DNA of 64,000 nucleotides from Margaritifera margaritifera. Lineage: Eukaryota; Mollusca; Bivalvia; Unionida; Margaritiferidae. Numbering within the stretch: position 1 is the stretch's first letter; each line of letters opens with the position of its first letter. Where the stretch lies: NCBI GenBank assembly GCA_029931535.1, contig JAQPZY010001626.1, forward strand, positions 4,728,501 to 4,792,500. Direction: 5' to 3'. Shown one piece after another: positions 34,280 to 48,789 of this stretch. A model generated the notes under the pieces. The model did no database searches and had not been told where the DNA came from. It saw nothing but the letters and a program-made list of their open reading frames with translations. The position numbers and the translations under genes were made by a program.

Positions 34280-35650
34280 CCTGTTATACACACCATCACA
34301 CATACACAAAATGAGTGGGTAGGATTTATTTGTCATAGAAACATACTTGCAATCCAAAATGCAATCACACATACCAGGGTAGGGGTATTATTTTTTTATA
34401 CATACAAATACACATACACATGCAAACTGAGCGGGTATTTTTATTTTCATACATATACACGCCTACAATTACACTCCCACAAGAGAAACAAGAGACACAC
34501 TGATCGAAAGAAAGAGAGAGTTAGGTAGATCGAGAAAAATAATATTCACAAAAGACAATGTGTTGTGGTGGTGGTGGTCGTGATGGTGACTTTTAATCAA
34601 TATTTTCATGTGTCCCTCTAAACCAACTCAATAACTTACTAACTCACTATATTTCTCTCACTTTCAAACCAACAATGTACAAACTAATGAAAAACTGTGA
34701 TACTGTTACAAATGGAACATAGAGACAGATAACCTAATTTCAGAGACAAAACTCAGACTGAAAGTCACTAAAACTGTGTCCTTGTGAATCTGAATGACCC
34801 TTTTTTAAAGTGCGCTGTTGGTTTTTGTCCATAATAAAAGCAATGGATTTTTTGTTGCAATATATGCCATTTTATTTAAAACTGCAAAACAAAAGTACAT
34901 TCTTTTGGGGTTTGTTTTCAAGATTAGGATAGTTTAGACAAAGAGTGTATGCAATTGTAAAGAAATTGATAATTGTATGTGTAGCTGGTTTAAGAGAATG
35001 AAGGAAAGAAAAATATCGCCCACTCAATCCCTACTTTAGCACTGTTGCTTAAACTTTTAGAGACAACATTATATTTATCATACACACACAAACACACCAT
35101 CACACATGCACAAAGGGACTGGATAGAGTCAATATTTTTTTCATACAGACATACTTACAATCCAACACACAGTCACGCGTGTGTGTGTGTGGGGGGGGGG
35201 AGGGATTTCTTTCAATAACAGAAGACGATGTGATGTTTTCAAAATTAATACTTTGAAGTTCTTCTCTCAACCAATTCAATAGCTACTCACTCATTATATT
35301 TACCTAACTATCAAACATATAAAAAGCTGCAAACTAATGAAAAATAATAACACGAGTACGAATAGAACAGATAGACAGATAAATAAACCTAATTACAGAC
35401 AAGAACAGATATACAGATAAATACACCTAATTACAGACAAAGTCAGACTAAAATTTACTAACATTGTGTCATCTGCTTGTCAAACCTGATTTATCAAGGA
35501 ACGTCACACACATCAATATCGAAATTGTTGTTTGTAAATTTGCACCAATCCACTTAGTGACCCTTTTTAACATTGCGATGTTGCTTTTTAGCTTTCAGTA
35601 CACTTGATGGATTCTTTTGGGTTACAATTTTCTTTGCCAATTTATGTATT
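34280..35650. repeat. Two diverged tandem copies of a 0.6-0.8-kb segment
   Basis: CACCATCACACATNCACAAA, ACTTNCAATCCAA, AACCAACTCAATA, CAAACTAATGAAAAA and CAGACTGAAAGT-like blocks appear in the same order at 34280-34820 and 35085-35600. The segment between (34885-35100) holds the core block of the interspersed repeat. Confidence 0.7.
34885..35150. repeat. Interspersed repeat, partial copy 2 (core block and CA tract)
   Basis: GCAAAACAAAAGTACATTC and AAATATCGCCCACTCAATCC, followed by ACACACACAAACACACC, match the core of copy 1 at 32195-32418. Confidence 0.75.
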
Positions 35651-35799
35651 TAAAACTTACGATTCTCATTTTTTTGTTACCGTTTACAACATTTCAACTT
35701 AAAAAATTAAAGTCAACTTTTAATTTAAGAATGGTGTCGACAATTAATCAGTAAATATGTAAGAGGGAATCCAAAGCTCTGTTGATGAAGAAAATATAC

Positions 35800-36080
35800 A
35801 TGGGAATTTAACATTACGTTTGGAAACGTATGGGGGTCTATTAAAATTTAACTTTAGCGTTTGGGTCGGCGTGGGATCTAGTAGAAGTTTACATTACATT
35901 TGGGATGGTATAGCATCCTATAGAAATTATACCATGACGGATGACACTATGGCTCTATATGGAAGTGTAACACATTACGGCCTAATTACTAACAAGAACC
36001 ACTCTGAAATTAACTAATATTGTATTGACTCCTCATACATTTTTACATTCTTTGTCAAAAAACAAGGTTACAAGTTGTAA
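35800..36080. repeat. Interspersed repeat, partial copy 3 (monomer array)
   Basis: Units with ATTTAACATTACGTTTGG and CATGACGGATGACACTATGG, then GGCCTAATTACTAACAAGAA, correspond to the monomer section of copy 1 and the sequence just after it. Confidence 0.72.
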
Positions 36081-37290
36081 GACTTAATGTTTATTGTGAC
36101 ATGACTCATTGTTAGTGTTACCGAAACACATTGATCGCGAGACAGACAGACAGAGAGAGAGAAAGACATAGAAAATAAAATAGCAAAGCAAAAGAAGATT
36201 TTTAAAGAACCAATACTTTTAATGTGCACTTCTGAATTAACTCAGTATTCTGAAACACATGCGCGATATCGGTTTTGGAGTGTGTGTTGTTGTTTTTTTT
36301 TTTTTCTTTTGTTTTTTTTTTCTGTTATCCACGGAATAGTACTTTCCTGGATTATTTATGATCAATGTACAAATTTACAAAGCGTTCGTTCTATTCAAGA
36401 GCCCATTGAGAAATAAAAAAAACGTTCCAAATACGAAATACAGTGTTCTATTTACGTCATCCACGGTGTAATTCACTAATACGTTGATAAGACTCTTCAC
36501 TGGCATGACACTATGACTTGACCATTGGTAAATGTGCCAATATCATGATACATTAATTTTAAACTTAAACAGCACTTGCTACAATGATGAACAGTATGTT
36601 TGAATGTACAGGTAGGTTTCCTGTTGGGTGATGATCAAAAAATAAAAGTCACATACATTCAGTAGAGATTAATAGTAGTAGTAGTAGTCGTAATAGTAGT
36701 AGTAGTATTCAGCCATTTTTGCCTGTCTTTCACATCCTTGGAAAATATTACTCCTTACTACAGCTCTGTCATCCAGATTCAAAATTTTAAGAACCAAGTA
36801 TGTATATGAGGAAAGGTCTACTGTTTTACTAAAGAAAAATATTACCAGGATCTAGACGACTTTACGAAATAAATCACTCTCTAAAATGCGAGCTGCCAGC
36901 AAAGTTCAAGATGAAATAAGCAATTTTAATCCTTTAAAATTGTCTCTTTGAATGAATAGAAAATAATGTTTCCTTGCAAAATAACTTCTATGATCATTTT
37001 CAGGTTTCTGGCTGATCACATGCATCTCTTTTTTTTAAGGCAACTGGTTTTAAAATAAATACCAAGTCTATTTATCTGTACTTCAGGTGATTCATTTGAA
37101 ATTGCTTCAATGCTGATGAAAATCATATGTTTGTATGTATGTATGTATGTGTGAATGTTTGTTGGATGTATGTATGTGTGCATTTGTGCTATATTGAATG
37201 GTAAAAATGTTGTTGATTGTAACTCATTTCACAAAATAATTTCACAAGATAAATTGATATCAATTCTTTGATCGCTTTGAGAACGGACGA
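36081..37290. other. Unassigned sequence with simple repeats
   Basis: A GACA/GA-rich run lies near 36141-36165, a T-rich tract at 36290-36322, TAG triplets at 36672-36708, and GTAT tetranucleotides at 37130-37175. No gene recognised. Confidence 0.6.
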
Positions 37291-37419
37291 TGCAGCCATG
37301 ACTACAAAGTCTACAAAGATTTTACATTCAGAGAGCAAACATACCCAAGAAGACATTTTATACAGTATAGGAACAGGGTTTTAATCTGGATTAAAAAGGC
37401 CACACATGAACAAAATTCT

Positions 37420-37810
37420 ACAACAGTAACTGTGCAAACGAAAAACAGCACCATTTGTTGGGCTTCGATGATTTCAAGAACAAACAAGAAGATGAGTTGC
37501 AAAGATTTGTACAAAGTCAGAAAGAGAAAGAAGCAACTTTTCTACAGCAAGAAGAAGAGAAGAGGAAACGAGACGTGAAAAAGTGACTCAGCGGTCAATA
37601 GACTTCGACCAGTGAGATCGTGGGTGTATTACAACACATCCTGACCGAACTGAACGAGATAAGAGCGTTATATGAAACCGCTTTAGCCAAGAGTAAGAGG
37701 AAAGACCGACAAAACCAAAAACGTACAAGCCGTCAGTGACATCTACGACAAATGCAACAACAGCAACAAAGAGGACAGTTGGACTCGGACGAGAGAAAAG
37801 ATTGAGGCAG
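37420..37810 (+). pseudogene. Possible remnant of a coiled-coil, charged protein
   Basis: Frames read FDDFKNKQEDELQRFVQSQK and EKEATFLQQEEEKRKRDVKK, then after stops TELNEIRALYETALAKSKRK. The Glu/Lys/Gln-rich helical pattern resembles C-terminal tails of Myb/SANT-like transposon proteins, but no domain is conserved enough to name. Stops are present. Low confidence that this was ever coding. Confidence 0.3.
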
Positions 37811-38257
37811 TTTCAGCTCATGATCGAAAGTACATGGTTTTTTGTTTGTTTGTTTTGTGGACTATTTGAAACAACCTTTCACCTATGTATCTCAGAAACT
37901 ATATATTATCACTTGATTCCCCAAAAGAAAACAAAAGGAACCAAGTTGTGTGTGTATGTGTGTGCATGAAAATAAATCTTACATCCTTGAATAAAACAAA
38001 ATAGTTAGTCATACCTACATAATATTTGAGAAAGTACAGTAAATGATATAATGAACATATCAACACCGTCGGATTCTTATTTAATTTGTGTATATTCTGG
38101 TGAATAGGAATGACAATACAATTTGAAACACGTCATTTCACAAAAGTCCATTTGTTTTTTGGGTTTTTTTCTGTGATTTCCCCTCCCCCTCTCCCCGACC
38201 TCAGACCATGTCTTATTAGCGCCTTGGTTTTAATTTCTTAGTGGGAGTTGGTTCTTC

Positions 38258-38450
38258 TTAATTTGTATCTGAAATCTCCACGACATCTTCCTCGTCTGTC
38301 ATTTCCTTATCCTCCTCTTTCTCAACTTTTCTTTTGCGTTCTGGACACCCCGAGGACTAATGTCCTTGCTTGTGACACACAAAATAATCATCTTTACTCT
38401 TGTCTCTAGACCAGGTATCGCGTTTCTTCAGAAAAGTAATTACTTGACAT
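38258..38450 (-). pseudogene. Zinc-knuckle (CCHC) remnant beside the satellite
   Basis: The minus strand reads WSRDKSKDDYFVCHKQGH, a TAG, then SSGCPERKRKVEKEEDKEM, an acidic tail and stop at 38258. The spacing fits C-x2-C-x4-H-x4-C, with the first Cys replaced by Tyr and a stop in the last loop. Such knuckles occur in retrotransposon Gag and some host nucleic-acid-binding proteins. Its N-terminal part would run into the satellite border at 38565. Confidence 0.5.
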
Positions 38451-41040
38451 TGTGGACATTCTGTTACGAACCAAAATTTCAATATTGCTGTGTGACGTTA
38501 CCAGATGACGCAGTTTGGCCAGCAGAGGACACTGTTTTAGTGAATTTTAGTCTGGACTTTGTATGTAATGTCTGTCTATATAATCCATTCGTAACATCTG
38601 TAATGTCTGTCTATATAATCCATTCGTAACATCTGTAATGTCTGTCCATATAATCCATTCGTGGCATCTGTAATGTCTGTCTATATAACATCTGTAATGT
38701 CTGTCTATATAATCCATTCGTAACATCTGTAATGTCTGTCTATATAATCAATTCGTAACATCTGTAATGTTTGTCTATATAATCCATTCGTAACATCTGT
38801 AATGTCTGTCTATATAATCCATTCGTAACATCTGTAATGCCTGTCTATATAATCCACTCATAACATCTGTAATGTCTGTCTATATAACATCTGTAATGTC
38901 TGTCTATATAATCCATTCGTAACATCTGTAATGTCTGTCTATATAATCCATTCGTGACATCTGTAATATCTGTCTATATAACATCTGTAATGTCTGTCTA
39001 TATAATCCATTCGTAACATCTGTAATGTCTGTCTATATAATCCATTCGTAACATCTGTAATGCCTGTCTATATAACATATGTAATGTCTGTCTATATAGT
39101 CCATTCATAACATCTGTAATGCCTGTCTATATAACATCTGTAATGTCTGTCTATTTAATCCATTCGTAACATCTGTAATGTCTGTCTATATAATCCATTC
39201 GTAACATCTGTAATGCCTGTCTATATAATCCATTCGTAACATCTGTAATGCCTGTCTATATAATCCATTCGTAACATCTGTAATGCCTGTCTATATAATC
39301 CATTCGTAACATCTGTAATGTCTGTCTATATAATCCATTCGTGACATCTGTAATGTCTGTCTATATAACATCTGTAATGTCTGTATATATAATCCATTCG
39401 TAACATCTGTAATGCCTGTCTATATAATCCATTCGTAACATCTGTAATGTTTGTCTATATAATCCATTCGTAACATCTGTAATGTCTGTCTATATAATCC
39501 ATTCGTAACATCTGTAATGCCTGTCTATATAATCCACTCATAACATCTGTAATGTCTGTCTATATAACATCTGTAATGTCTGTCTATGTAATCCATTCGT
39601 AACATCTGTAATGTCTGTCTATATAATCCATTCGTGACATCTGTAATATCTGTCTATATAACATCTGTAATGTCTGTCTATATAATCCATTCGTAACATC
39701 TGTAATGCCTGTTTATATAATCCATTCGTAACATCTGTAATGCCTGTCTATATAACATCTGTAATGTCTGTCTATATAGTCCATTCATAACATCTGTAAT
39801 GCCTGTCTATATAACATCTGTAATGTCTATCTATTTAATCCATTCGTAACATCTGTAATGTCTGTCTATATAATCCATTCGTAATATCTGTAATGCCTGT
39901 CTATATAATCCATTCGTAACATCTGTAATGCCTGTCTATATAATCCATTCGTAACATCTGTGATGCCTGTCTATATAATCCATTCGTAACATCTGTAATG
40001 TCTGTCTATATAATCCATTCGTAACATCTGTAATGCCTGTCTATATAATCCATTCGTAACATCTGTAATGCCTGTCTATATAATCCATTCGTAACATCTG
40101 TAATGCCTGTCTATATAATCCATTCGTAACATCTGTAATGTCTGTTTAAATAACATCTGTAATGTCTGTCTATATAATCCATTGGTAACATCTGTAATGT
40201 CTGTCTATATAATCCATTCGTGACATCTGTAATGTCTGTCTATATAACATCTGTAATGTCTGTCTATATAATCCATTCGTAACATCTGTAATGCCTCTCT
40301 ATATAATCCATTCGAAACATCTGTAATGCCTGTCTATATAATCCATTCGTAAGATCTGTAATGCCTGTCTATGCAACATCTGTAACGTCTGTCTATATAG
40401 TCCATTCATAACATCTGTAATGCCTGTCTATATAACATCTGTAATGTCTGTCTATTCACTCCATTCGTAACATCTGTAATGTCTGTCTATATAATCCATT
40501 CGTAACATCTGTAATGCCTGTCTATATAATCCATTCGTAACATCTGTAATGCCTGTCTATATAATCCATTCGTAACATCTGTAATGCCTGTCTATATAAT
40601 CCATTCGTAACATCTGTAATGTCTGTCTATATAATCCATTCGTAACATCTGTAATGTCTGTCTATATAATCCATTCGTAACATCTGTAATGTCTGTCTAT
40701 ATAATCCATTCGTAACATCTGTAATGTCTGTCTATATAATCCATTCGTAACATCTGTAATGCCTGTCTATATAACATCTGTAATGCCTGTCTATATAATC
40801 CATTCGTAACATCTGTAATGCCTGTCTATATAATCCATTCGTAACATCTGTAATGCCTGTCTATATAATCCATTCGTAACATCTGTAATGCCTGTCTATA
40901 TAATCCATTCGTAACATCTGTAATGTCTGTCTATATAATCCATTCGTGACATCTGTAATGTCTGTCTATATAACATCTGTAATGTCTGTCTATATAATCC
41001 ATTCGTAACATCTGTAATGCCTGTCTATATAATCCATTCG

Positions 41041-44000
41041 TAACATATGTAATGTTTGTCTATATAATCCATTCGTAACATCTGTAATGTCTGTCTATAT
41101 AATCCATTCGTAACATCTGTAATGCCTGTCTATATAATCCACTCATAACATCTGTAATGTCTGTCTATATAACATCTGTAATGTCTGTCTATATAATCCA
41201 TTCGTAACATCTGTAATGTCTGTCTATATAATCCATTCGTGACATCTGTAATATCTGTGTATATAACATCTGTAATGTCTGTCTATATAATCCATTCGTA
41301 ACATCTGTAATGCCTGTCTATATAATCCATTCGTAACATCTGTAATGCCTGTCTATATAACATCTGTAATGTCTGTCTATATGGTCCATTCATAACATCT
41401 GTAATGCCTGTCTATATAACATCTGTAATGTCTGTCTACTTAATCCATTCGTAACATCTGTAATGTCTGTCTATATAATCCATTCGTAACATCTGTAATG
41501 CCTGTCTATATAATCCATTCGTAACATCTGTAATGCATGCCTGTCTATATAATCCATTCGTAACATCTGTGATGCCTGTCTATATAATCCATTCGTAACA
41601 TCTGTAATGTCTGTCTATATAATCCATTCGTAACATCTGTAATGCCTGTCTATATAATCCATTCGTAACATCTGTAATGCCTGTCTATATAATCCATTCG
41701 TAACATCTGTAATGTCTGTTTATATAACATCTGTAATGTCTGTCTATATAATCCATTGGTAACATCTGTAATGTCTCTCTATATAATCCATTCGTGACAT
41801 CTGTAATGTCTGTCTATATAACATCCGTAATGTCTGTCTATATAATCCATTCGTAACATCTGTAATGCCTGTCTATATAATCCATTCGAAACATCTGTAA
41901 TGCCTGTCTATATAATCCATTCGTAAGATCTGTAATGCCTGTCTATGTAACATCTGTAACGTCTGTCTATATAGTCCATTCATAACATCTGTAATGCCTG
42001 TCTATATAACATCTGTAATGTCTGTCTATTCACTCCATTCGTAACATCTGTAATGTCTGTCTATATAATCCATTCGTAACATCTGTAATGCCTGTCTATA
42101 TAATCCATTCGTAACATCTGTAATGCCTGTCTATATAATCCATTCGTAACATCTGTAATGCCTGTCTATATAATCCATTCGTAACATCTGTAATGTCTGT
42201 CTATATAATCCATTCGTAACATCTGTAATGTCTGTCTATATAATCCATTCGTAACATCTGTAATGTCTGTCTATATAATCCATTCGTAACATCTGTAATG
42301 TCTGTTTATATAACATCTGTAATGTCTGTCTATATATTCATTGGTAACATCTGTAATGTCTGTCTATATAATCCATTCGTGACATCTGTAATGTCTGTCT
42401 ATATAACATCTGTAATGTCTGTCTATATAATCCATTCGTAACATCTGTAATGCCTGTCTATATAATCCATTCGTAACATCTGTAATGCCTGTCTATATAA
42501 TCCATTCGTAACATCTGTAATGCCTGTCTATATAATCCATTCGTAACATCTGTAATGCCTGTCTATATAATCCATTCGTAACATCAGTAATGTCTGTCTA
42601 TGTAATCCATTCGTAACATCTGTAATGTCTGTCTATATAATCCATTCGTAACATCTGTAATGTCTGTCTATATAATCCATTCGTAATATCAGTAATGCCT
42701 GTCTATATAATCCATTCGTAACATCTGTAATGCCTGTCTATATAATCCATTCGTAACATCTGTGATGCCTGTCTATATAATCCATTCGTAACATCTGTAA
42801 TGTCTGTCTATATAATCCATTCGTAACATCTGTAATGCCTGTCTATATAATCCATTCGTAACATCTGTAATGCCTGTCTATATAATCCATTCGTAACATC
42901 TGTAATGCCTGTCTATATAATCCATTCGTAACATCTGTAATGTCTGTTTATATAACATCTGTAATGTCTGTCTATATAATCCATTGGTAACATCTGTAAT
43001 GTCTGTCTATATAATCCATTCGTGACATCTGTAATATCTGTCTATATAACATCTGTAATGTCTGTCTATATAATCCATTCGTAAAATCTGTAATGCCTGT
43101 CTATATAATCCATTCGAAACATCTGTAATGCCTGTCTATATAACATCTGTAATGTCTGTCTATATAGTCCATTCATAACATCTGTAATGCCTGTCTATAT
43201 AACATCTGTAATGTCTGTCTATTTAATCCATTCGTAACATCTGTAATGTCTGTCTATATAATCCATTCGTAACATCTGTAATGCCTGTCTATATAATCCA
43301 TTCGTAACATCTGTAATGCCTGTCTATATAATCCATTCGTAACATCTGTAATGCCTGTCTATATAATCCATTCGTAACATCTGTAATGTCTGTCTATATA
43401 ATCCATTCGTGACATCTGTAATGTCTGTCTATATAACATCTGTAATGTCTGTCTATATAATCCATTCGTAACATCTGTAATGCCTGTCTATATAATCCAT
43501 TCGTAACATATGTAATGTTTGTCTATATAATCCATTCGTAACATCTGTAATGTCTGTCTATATAATCCATTCGTAACATCTGTAATGCCTGTCTATATAA
43601 TCCACTCATAACATCTGTAATGTCTGTCTATATAACATCTGTAATGTCTGTCTATATAATCCATTCGTAACATCTGTAATGTCTGTCTATATAATCCATT
43701 CGTGACATCTGTAATATCTGTGTATATAACATCTGTAATGTCTGTCTATATAATCCATTCGTAACATCTGTAATGCCTGTCTATATAATCCATTCGTAAC
43801 ATCTGTAATGCCTGTCTATATAACATCTGTAATGTCTGTCTATATGGTCCATTCATAACATCTGTAATGCCTGTCTATATAACATCTGTAATGTCTGTCT
43901 ACTTAATCCATTCGTAACATCTGTAATGTCTGTCTATATAATCCATTCGTAACATCTGTAATGCCTGTCTATATAATCCATTCGTAACATCTGTAATGCA

Positions 44001-45100
44001 TGCCTGTCTATATAATCCATTCGTAACATCTGTGATGCCTGTCTATATAATCCATTCGTAACATCTGTAATGTCTGTCTATATAATCCATTCGTAACATC
44101 TGTAATGCCTGTCTATATAATCCATTCGTAACATCTGTAATGCCTGTCTATATAATCCATTCGTAACATCTGTAATGTCTGTCTATATAATCCATTGGTA
44201 ACATCTGTAATGTCTCTCTATATAATCCATTCGTGACATCTGTAATGTCTGTCTATATAACATCCGTAATGTCTGTCTATATAATCCATTCGTAACATCT
44301 GTAATGCCTGTCTATATAATCCATTCCAAACATCTGTAATGCCTGTCTATATAATCCATTCGTAAGATCTGTAATGCCTGTCTATGTAACATCTGTAACG
44401 TCTGTCTATATAGTCCATTCATAACATCTGTAATGCCTGTCTATATAACATCTGTAATGTCTGTCTATTCACTCCATTCGTAACATCTGTAATGTCTGTC
44501 TATATAATCCATTCGTAACATCTGTAATGCCTGTCTATATAATCCATTCGTAACATCTGTAATGCCTGTCTATATAATCCATTCGTAACATCTGTAATGC
44601 CTGTCTATATAATCCATTCGTAACATCTGTAATGTCTGTCTATATAATCCATTCGTAACATCTGTAATGTCTGTCTATATAATCCATTCGTAACATCTGT
44701 AATGTCTGTCTATATAATCCATTCGTAACATCTGTAATGTCTGTTTATATAACATCTGTAATGTCTGTCTATATATTCATTGGTAACATCTGTAATGTCT
44801 GTCTATATAATCCATTCGTGACATCTGTAATGTCTGTCTATATAACATCTGTAATGTCTGTCTATATAATCCATTCGTAACATCTGTAATGCCTGTCTAT
44901 ATAATCCATTCGTAACATCTGTAATGCCTGTCTATATAATCCATTCGTAACATCTGTAATGCCTGTCTATATAATCCATTCGTAACATCTGTAATGCCTG
45001 TCTATATAATCCATTCGTAACATCTGTAATGTCTGTCTATGTAATCCATTCGTAACATCTGTAATGTCTGTCTATATAATCCATTCGTAACATCTGTAAT
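41041..45100. repeat. Tandem segmental duplication (about 2.44-2.46 kb) within the satellite
   Basis: Rare variants recur at a fixed offset. TAACATATGTAATGTTTG carries GTTTG at 41054 and 43517; TAATGCATGC is at 41531 and 43994 (both 2463 apart). TCTATTCACT at 42025 and 44464, and TGTAATCC at 42601 and 45040, are 2439 apart. The 24-bp drop equals one missing short unit in the second copy. Confidence 0.85.
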
Positions 45101-48100
45101 GTCTGTCTATATAATCCATTCGTAACATCTGTAATGTCTGTCTATATAATCCATTCGTAACATCTGTAATGCCTGTCTATATGACATCTGTAATGCCTGT
45201 CTATATAATCCATTCGTAACATCTGTAATGCCTGTCTATATAATCCATTCGTGACATCTGTAATGTCTGTCTATATAATATCTGTAATGTCTGTCTATGT
45301 AATCCATTCGTAACATCTGTAATGCCTGTCTATATAATCCATACGTAACATCTGTAATGTCTGTCTATATAATCCATTCGTAACATCTGTAATGTCTGTC
45401 AATATAATCCATTCGTAACATCTGTAATGCCTGTCTATATAATCCACTCATAACATCTGTAATGTCTGTCTATATAACATCTGTAATGTCTGTCTATATA
45501 ATCCATTCGTAACATCTGTAATGTCTGTCTATATAATCCATTCGTAGCATCTGTAATGTCTGTCTATATGACATCTGTAATGTCTGTCTATATAGTCCAT
45601 TCGTAACATCTGTAATGTCTATCTATATAATCCACTCATAACATCTGTAATGTCTGTCTATATAATCCATTCGTAACATCTGTAATGCCTGTCTATATAA
45701 TCCATTCGTAACATCTGTAATGTCTGTCTATATAATCCATTCGTAACATCTGTAATGTCTGTCTATATAATCCATTCGTAACATCTGTAATGCCCGTCTA
45801 TATAATCCATTCGTAACATCTGTAATGCCTGTCTATATAATCCATTCGTAACATCTGTAATGTCTGTCTATATAATCCATTCGTAACATCTGTAATGTCT
45901 GTCTATATAACATCTGTAATGTCTGTCTATATAATCCATTGGTAACATCTGTAATGTCTGTCTATATAATCCATTCGTGACATCTGTAATATCTGTCTAT
46001 ATAACATCTGTAATGTCTGTCTATATAATCCATTCGTAACATCTGTAATGCCTGTCTATATAATCCATTCGTAACATCTGTAATGCCTGTCTATATAACA
46101 TCTGTAATGTCTGTCTATATAGTCCATTCATAACATCTGTAATGCCTGTCTATATAACATCTGTAATGTCTGTCTATTTAATCCATTCGTAACATCTGTA
46201 ATGTCTGTCTATATAATCCATTCGTAACATCTGTAATGCCTGTCTATATAATCCATTCGTAACATCTGTAATGCCTGTCTATATAATCCATTCGTAACAT
46301 CTGTAATGCCTGTCTATATAATCCATTCGTAACATCTGTAATGTCTGTCTATATAATCCATTCGTGACATCTGTAATGTCTGTCTATATAACATCTGTAA
46401 TGTCTGTCTATATGATCCATTCGTAACATCTGTAATGCCTGTCTATATAATCCATTCGTAACATCTGTAATGTTTGTCTATATAATCCATTCGTAACATC
46501 TGTAATGTCTGTCTATATAATCCATTCGTAACATCTGTAATGCCTGTCTATATAATCCACTCATAACATCTGTAATGTCTGTCTATATAACATCTGTAAT
46601 GTCTGTCTATATAATCCATTCGTAACATCTGTAATGTCTGTCTATATAATCCATTCGTGACATCTGTAATATCTGTCTATATAACATCTGTAATGTCTGT
46701 CTATATAATCCATTCGTAACATCTGTAATGCCTGTCTATATAATCCATTCGTAACATCTGTAATGCCTGTCTATATAATCCATTCGTAACATCTGTGATG
46801 CCTGTCTATATAATCCATTCGTAACATCTGTAATGTCTGTCTATATAATCCATTCGTAACATCTGTAATGCCTGTCTATATAATACATTTGTAACATCTG
46901 TAATGCCTGTCTATATAATCCATTCGTAACATCTGTAATGCCTGTCTATATAATCCATTCGTAACATCTGTAATGTCTGTTTATATAACATCTGTAATGT
47001 CTGTCTATATAATCCATTGGTAACATCTGTAATGTCTGTCTATATAATCCATTCGTGACATCTGTAATGTCTGTCTATATAACATCTGTAATGTCTGTCT
47101 ATATAATCCATTCGTAACATCTGTAATGCCTGTCTATATAATCCATTCGTAACATCTGTAATGCCTGTCTATATAATCCATTCGTAACATCTGTAATGCC
47201 TGTCTATGTAACATCTGTAATGTCTGTCTATTCACTCCATTCGTAACATCTGTAATGTCTGTCTATATAATCCATTCGTAACATCTGTAATGCCTGTCTA
47301 TATAATCCATTCGTAACATATGTAATGCCTGTCTATATAATCCATTCGTAACATCTGTAATGCCTGTCTATATAATCAATTCGTAACATCTGTAATGTCT
47401 GTCTATATAATCCATTCGTAACATCTGTAATGTCTGTCTATATAATCCATTCGTAACATCTGTAATGTCTGTCTATATAATCCATTCGTAACATCTGTAA
47501 TGTCTATTTATATAACATCTGTAATGTCTGTCTATATATCCATTGGTAACATCTGTAATGTCTGTCTATATAATCCATTCGTGACATCTGTAATGTCTGT
47601 CTATATAACATCTGTAATGTCTGTCTATATAATCCATTCGTAACATCTGTAATGCCTGTCTATATAATCCATTCGTAACATCTGTAATGCCTGTCTATAT
47701 AATCCATTCGTAACATCTGTAATGCCTGTCTATATAATCCATTCGTAACATCTGTAATGCCTGTCTATATAATCCATTCGTAACATCTGTAATGTCTGTC
47801 TATGTAATCCATTCGTAACATCTGTAATGTCTGTCTATATAATCCATTCGTAACATCTGTAATGTCTGTCTATATAATCCATTCGTAACATCTGTAATGT
47901 CTGTCTATATAATCCATTCGTAACATCTGTAATGCCTGTCTATATAACATCTGTAATGCCTGTCTATATAATCCATTCGTAACATCTGTAATGCCTGTCT
48001 ATATAATCCATTCGTGACATCTGTAATGTCTGTCTATATAATATCTGTAATGTCTGTCTATGTAATCCATTCGTAACATCTGTAATGCCTGTCTATATAA

Positions 48101-48789
48101 TCCATTCGTAACATCTGTAATGTCTGTCTATATAATCCATTCGTAACATCTGTAATGTCTGTCTGTATAATCCATTCGTAGCATCTGTAATGTCTGTCTA
48201 TATAACATCTGTAATGTCTGTCTATATAGTCCATTCGTAACATCTGTAATGTCTGTCTATATAATCCACTCATAACATCTGTAATGTCTGTCTATATAAT
48301 CCATTCGTAACATCTGTAATGCCTGTCTATATAATCCATTCGTAACATCTGTAATGTCTGTCTATATAATCCATTCGTAACATCTGTAATGTCTGTCTAT
48401 ATAATCCATTCCTAACATCTGTAATGCCTGTCTATATAATCCATTCGTAACATCTGTAATGCCTGTCTATATAATCCACTCATAACATCTGTAATGTCTG
48501 TCTATATAACATCTGTAATGCCTGTCTATATAATCCATTCGTAACATCTGTAATGTCTGTCTATATAATCCATTCGTAACATCTGTAATGTCTGTCTATA
48601 TAACATCTGTAATGTCTGTCTATATAATCCACTGATAACATCTGTAATGTCTGTCTATATAGCATCTGTAATGTCTGTCTATATAATCCATTCGTAACAT
48701 CTGTAATGCCTGTCTATATAATCCATTCGTAACATCTGTAATGTCTGTCTATGTAATCCATTCGTAACATCTGTAATGTCTGTCTATAT

